The position numbers and the translations under genes are program-made. Below are positions 51,381 through 53,737 of a stretch of DNA of 53,737 nucleotides, one piece after another; the stretch's first letter is position 1; each line of letters opens with the position of its first letter. Under the pieces are notes generated by a model, which saw only the letters and a list, made by a program, of their open reading frames with translations, was not told the origin of the DNA and searched no databases. The stretch is from Syntrophaceae bacterium (lineage in GTDB: Bacteria; Desulfobacterota; BSN033; UBA1163), in contig JACAEV010000112.1 in NCBI GenBank assembly GCA_013388645.1, positions 1-53,737 on the forward strand, given 5' to 3'.

Positions 51381-52919
51381 TCAGTGAAAAGATCCTGAGT
51401 CAAGACCTTGGCTTTTTCCTTTTTTCATGAAAAGAACAAGAGGGAGAATGAACATCATCATGGTTGAAAGAAGATAAAAGGCATCATTAAAGGACAACAT
51501 GGATGCCTGTTTGATCACCTCGCTATAAATCAGACCCAGGCTTCCCTGATCAGAGAAGGACGGATGAAAGCCCCTCCCGTGGAGCTGTTGAGAAATCTGT
51601 GGGAGAGCATTTTGGAGATTTCTATCAAAAGGGGTCATATGTTCAACAAGATGAAGTTGATGGAACTGTGCTCTCCTGCTAAGCATCGTTGTAATAAAAG
51701 CCACACCAAAACTTCCCCCGAGATTTCTCAAAAGGTTGAAGATGGCCGTCGCATTTCCCATTTCTTCCTTTCTGATGCTTGACATGGTCATCGTTGTCAG
51801 GGGGATGAAGAGAAAACCCATTCCTATCCCCAGTACAACCCTTGGCCAAAAAATAGTGGTAAAATCAGCTTGCAGATTAAACTGCGCCATCATATGAACC
51901 GAATAACCCGCCACAGCAATGCCAAACGCAAGAATGACCTTCGGATTAACTTTCGTTACAAGTTTACCAGCGATGGGCATGGCAATCATCGTCGCAATAC
52001 CACCAGGGCCCAGTGCCAGACCTGCCAAAAAAGATGTATATCCCATCAATGTCTGGAGGTAGATAGGCAACAGAACAATACTCCCAAAAAGATTAAAGAA
52101 AGTGAAGAACATGATGATGTTCCCTGTGCTGAAGGAAAGGTTCCCGAAAGTCCTTAAATTGATGATGGGGCTCTCTGCAAAGAACTCTACCAGGATAAAC
52201 ATTATCAGAGAAGAAATGGAGAGATAGCTCATCCAGGTAATGAACCCAGAAGCAAACCAATCCTCTCTTTCTCCTTTATCGAGAACGATCTGAAGGCATC
52301 CCAGACCAATGGTAAGAAATAAAAGCCCCCAGGTGTCAATCTTCATCTTGATTCGTTGCATGTAGGGTGGGTCAACAATAAAAAGAAGGGTCATCAGGAT
52401 GGAGATGATTCCGATCGGGACATTGATATAAAATATCCATTGCCAGGACCAGTTGTCTGTAATCCATCCCCCCAGCAAGGGGCCAATGATGGGTCCGAAC
52501 ATGATGCCCATACCAAAAATGGCCATGGCCATTCCGTGCTGATGGGGAGGAAAGGTCTCCAGAAGAATGGCCTGCGAGATGGGCTGAAGGGCGCCCCCGC
52601 CCAGACCTTGGAGAACCCTAAAAAAAACAAGGCTCTGGAGATTCCAGGCAGAACCGCACATCAAAGAGCTGAAGGTAAAGAGAGAGATTGAAAAGATAAG
52701 ATAACGTTTTCTTCCAAAGAGGCGGCTCAACCATCCCGAGATGGGAATGATGATGGCATTGGAAACGAGGTAGGAAGTAATCGTCCAAGTGGATTCATCA
52801 ATGCCCGCGGAGAGGCTTCCGCGGATATGATCGAGAGAGACATTGACGACCGAAGTATCCACGATCTCAATGAGTGTAGGAAGCATGACCGTGATGGCAA
52901 CAATCCACCGATTCATCAT
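51381..52919 (-). CDS. emrB: DHA2-family (EmrB/QacA) MFS drug transporter
   Basis: A 512-residue inner-membrane transporter with 14 helices, of the DHA2 family. Blocks include LPTLIEIVDTSVVNVSLDHI, WLSRLFGRKRYLIFS (motif A), FRVLQGLGGGALQPISQAIL (motif B-like) and GPIIGPLLGGWITDNWSWQW (motif C). It should use the proton gradient to drive drugs or organic ions out. The upstream gene, 10 bases away, is its HlyD-type adaptor, so the pair forms an EmrAB-type tripartite pump with an outer-membrane channel from elsewhere. Confidence 0.93.
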   Translation of the reverse strand: MMNRWIVAITVMLPTLIEIVDTSVVNVSLDHIRGSLSAGIDESTWTITSYLVSNAIIIPISGWLSRLFGRKRYLIFSISLFTFSSLMCGSAWNLQSLVFFRVLQGLGGGALQPISQAILLETFPPHQHGMAMAIFGMGIMFGPIIGPLLGGWITDNWSWQWIFYINVPIGIISILMTLLFIVDPPYMQRIKMKIDTWGLLFLTIGLGCLQIVLDKGEREDWFASGFITWMSYLSISSLIMFILVEFFAESPIINLRTFGNLSFSTGNIIMFFTFFNLFGSIVLLPIYLQTLMGYTSFLAGLALGPGGIATMIAMPIAGKLVTKVNPKVILAFGIAVAGYSVHMMAQFNLQADFTTIFWPRVVLGIGMGFLFIPLTTMTMSSIRKEEMGNATAIFNLLRNLGGSFGVAFITTMLSRRAQFHQLHLVEHMTPFDRNLQNALPQISQQLHGRGFHPSFSDQGSLGLIYSEVIKQASMLSFNDAFYLLSTMMMFILPLVLFMKKGKSQGLDSGSFH

Positions 52920-52929
52920 TTCTTACGCC

Positions 52930-53737
52930 TTATTGAGCATTAATTAAAATCGTGGGGACGACGGACATCCCAATTCTGAGGATATGGGTAGGATCGGTGT
53001 TTCGATCAAGAGTGATCTTGACAGGAACTCGCTGTACAATCTTCACATAATTTCCTGTCGCATTTTCAGGTGGGAAGAGGGAGAAAACCGCTCCCGTGCC
53101 CGCCTGAACGCTCTCTACTCTCCCAGAAAAAATTTTTCCAGGGAAGGTATCGACTTTTATTTTCACCTTCTGCCCGGGTTTGACCCTTTCCAGTTGGGTT
53201 TCCTTGTAATTGGCAGTGATCCAAATATCATTTAAAGGAACTACAGCCAATAAGGGTTGTCCGGGCTGGATTTGATTGCCGACCTCCACGGACCTTTTGG
53301 AGATGTAACCCTCCGAGGGGGAAAAAACCTTTGTGTAGCTCTTGTTTAATTCTGACCCTTTGAGGATGGCCTCCTTCTGCTGGATCTGCGCCTGCTGTGG
53401 GATGAGAGATGTTTCTGTTTGTTTGATCACTGCCTTCTGAGTTTCAAGAGATGCCTCGAGCTGCTTAATGCGTTCTCTGGCTGCCTTGACCTGAGCGATC
53501 GCCACGTCGTAAGTCGTTTTGGCTTTATCGTACTGTTCCCTTGGAATGACTTCCTTCTTAAGAAGAGATTCTGCTCTTTTGAAGTCGATCTCAGCTTGTC
53601 GAAGATGGACCTCCTGAAGTTCGAAATAAGCTTTTGCCTCTTCCCATGAGGCGATGATGCCGATCAGTTGTTTTTTAGCAGTTTCCACCTTGTCCCGAAT
53701 CTCAAAAAGTTTTGACCTCTCGGTCTCAAGACCAGCC
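52930..53737 (-). CDS. emrA: EmrA/HlyD-family membrane fusion protein (5' end cut by window)
   Basis: The C-terminal 269 residues of a periplasmic adaptor. The visible part has the long coiled-coil hairpin (QLIGIIASWEEAKAYFELQE to QTETSLIPQQAQIQQKEA), the lipoyl/barrel part with SYTKVFSPSEGYISKRSVE and VGNQIQPGQPLLAVVP, and the beta barrel with GQKVKIKVDTFPG. The frame stays open to the window's right edge, so the GTG at 53688 is not a real start and the N-terminal helix lies outside. It links the EmrB pump to an outer-membrane channel. Confidence 0.9.
   Translation of the reverse strand, partial: AGLETERSKLFEIRDKVETAKKQLIGIIASWEEAKAYFELQEVHLRQAEIDFKRAESLLKKEVIPREQYDKAKTTYDVAIAQVKAARERIKQLEASLETQKAVIKQTETSLIPQQAQIQQKEAILKGSELNKSYTKVFSPSEGYISKRSVEVGNQIQPGQPLLAVVPLNDIWITANYKETQLERVKPGQKVKIKVDTFPGKIFSGRVESVQAGTGAVFSLFPPENATGNYVKIVQRVPVKITLDRNTDPTHILRIGMSVVPTILINAQ

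Noticed and set aside
1-53737. CRISPR arrays, tRNA or rRNA genes, phage genes
   Set aside because: No regular direct repeats with spacers, no cloverleaf-like sequence and no phage structural genes were noticed by eye. A covariance or repeat search could still find a weak tRNA.

Overview
The window looks like a chromosome segment from an anaerobic, Gram-negative bacterium, most likely of the Desulfobacterota (deltaproteobacterial) type. The outer-membrane and periplasmic inventory (OmpA, CsgG-like, EmrAB-type export) shows a double membrane. A Geobacter-style c-di-GMP-I riboswitch, FmdE, LUD, MEMO/AmrB and ferredoxin-type proteins and a tryptophanase fit an anaerobe. The lineage is an inference from gene content; no rRNA or tRNA gene was seen.

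Layout. 1-5.9 kb: the end of an O6-alkylguanine-DNA methyltransferase, a DUF4124 secreted protein, a c-di-GMP-I riboswitch with terminator before a small Cys-rich protein, a zinc alcohol dehydrogenase, a W/YxPGxW-repeat secreted protein and an ECF sigma/anti-sigma/secreted-protein operon. 6-14.9 kb: a YhhQ-type transporter, a small membrane protein, class II aldolase, a GAF-HD-GYP c-di-GMP phosphodiesterase, an MrfA-MrfB repair pair, an FmdB zinc ribbon and an MBL hydrolase. 15-17.5 kb: a MITE-like element, a RelB/RelE-type toxin-antitoxin pair, a ferredoxin-like protein and a probably decayed orphan antitoxin.

17.5-27.1 kb is the most unusual part: eight co-directional minus-strand genes, nearly all for exported or membrane proteins. 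In transcription order they are an OmpA-domain protein, a secreted HExxH putative metallopeptidase, two small secreted proteins, a CsgG-like protein with an SH3 domain, a two-TM membrane protein, an RDD protein with a duplicated exported domain, and a secreted protein with the His-Gly and Ala-Cys blocks of clan CD (caspase-like) cysteine peptidases. I recognise no named system with this composition; it is my best candidate for an undescribed envelope system.

27.4-37.8 kb: an EamA transporter, a cold-shock protein, a heterodimeric ABC exporter with one degenerate ATP site, a two-gene zinc-ribbon operon, Lon protease, an AmrB/MEMO protein and a small helical protein. 37.9-45.7 kb: a transglutaminase-like protein with a duplicated tail fragment, an ECF transporter (T, fused A-A', S), a zinc-dependent phospholipase C-like protein, a second MBL hydrolase and tryptophanase. 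45.8-53.7 kb: a site-2-protease family protein, a cardiolipin synthase-like PLD protein, a coiled-coil lipoprotein, FmdE and LUD proteins, a Tat-exported dienelactone hydrolase and an EmrB/EmrA efflux pair cut by the window end.

Many intergenic gaps hold long imperfect inverted repeats built from short repeated words. Several lie between convergent genes and may act as two-way terminators. Two compact elements with terminal inverted repeats (7216-7333 and 15171-15386) look like non-autonomous mobile elements.
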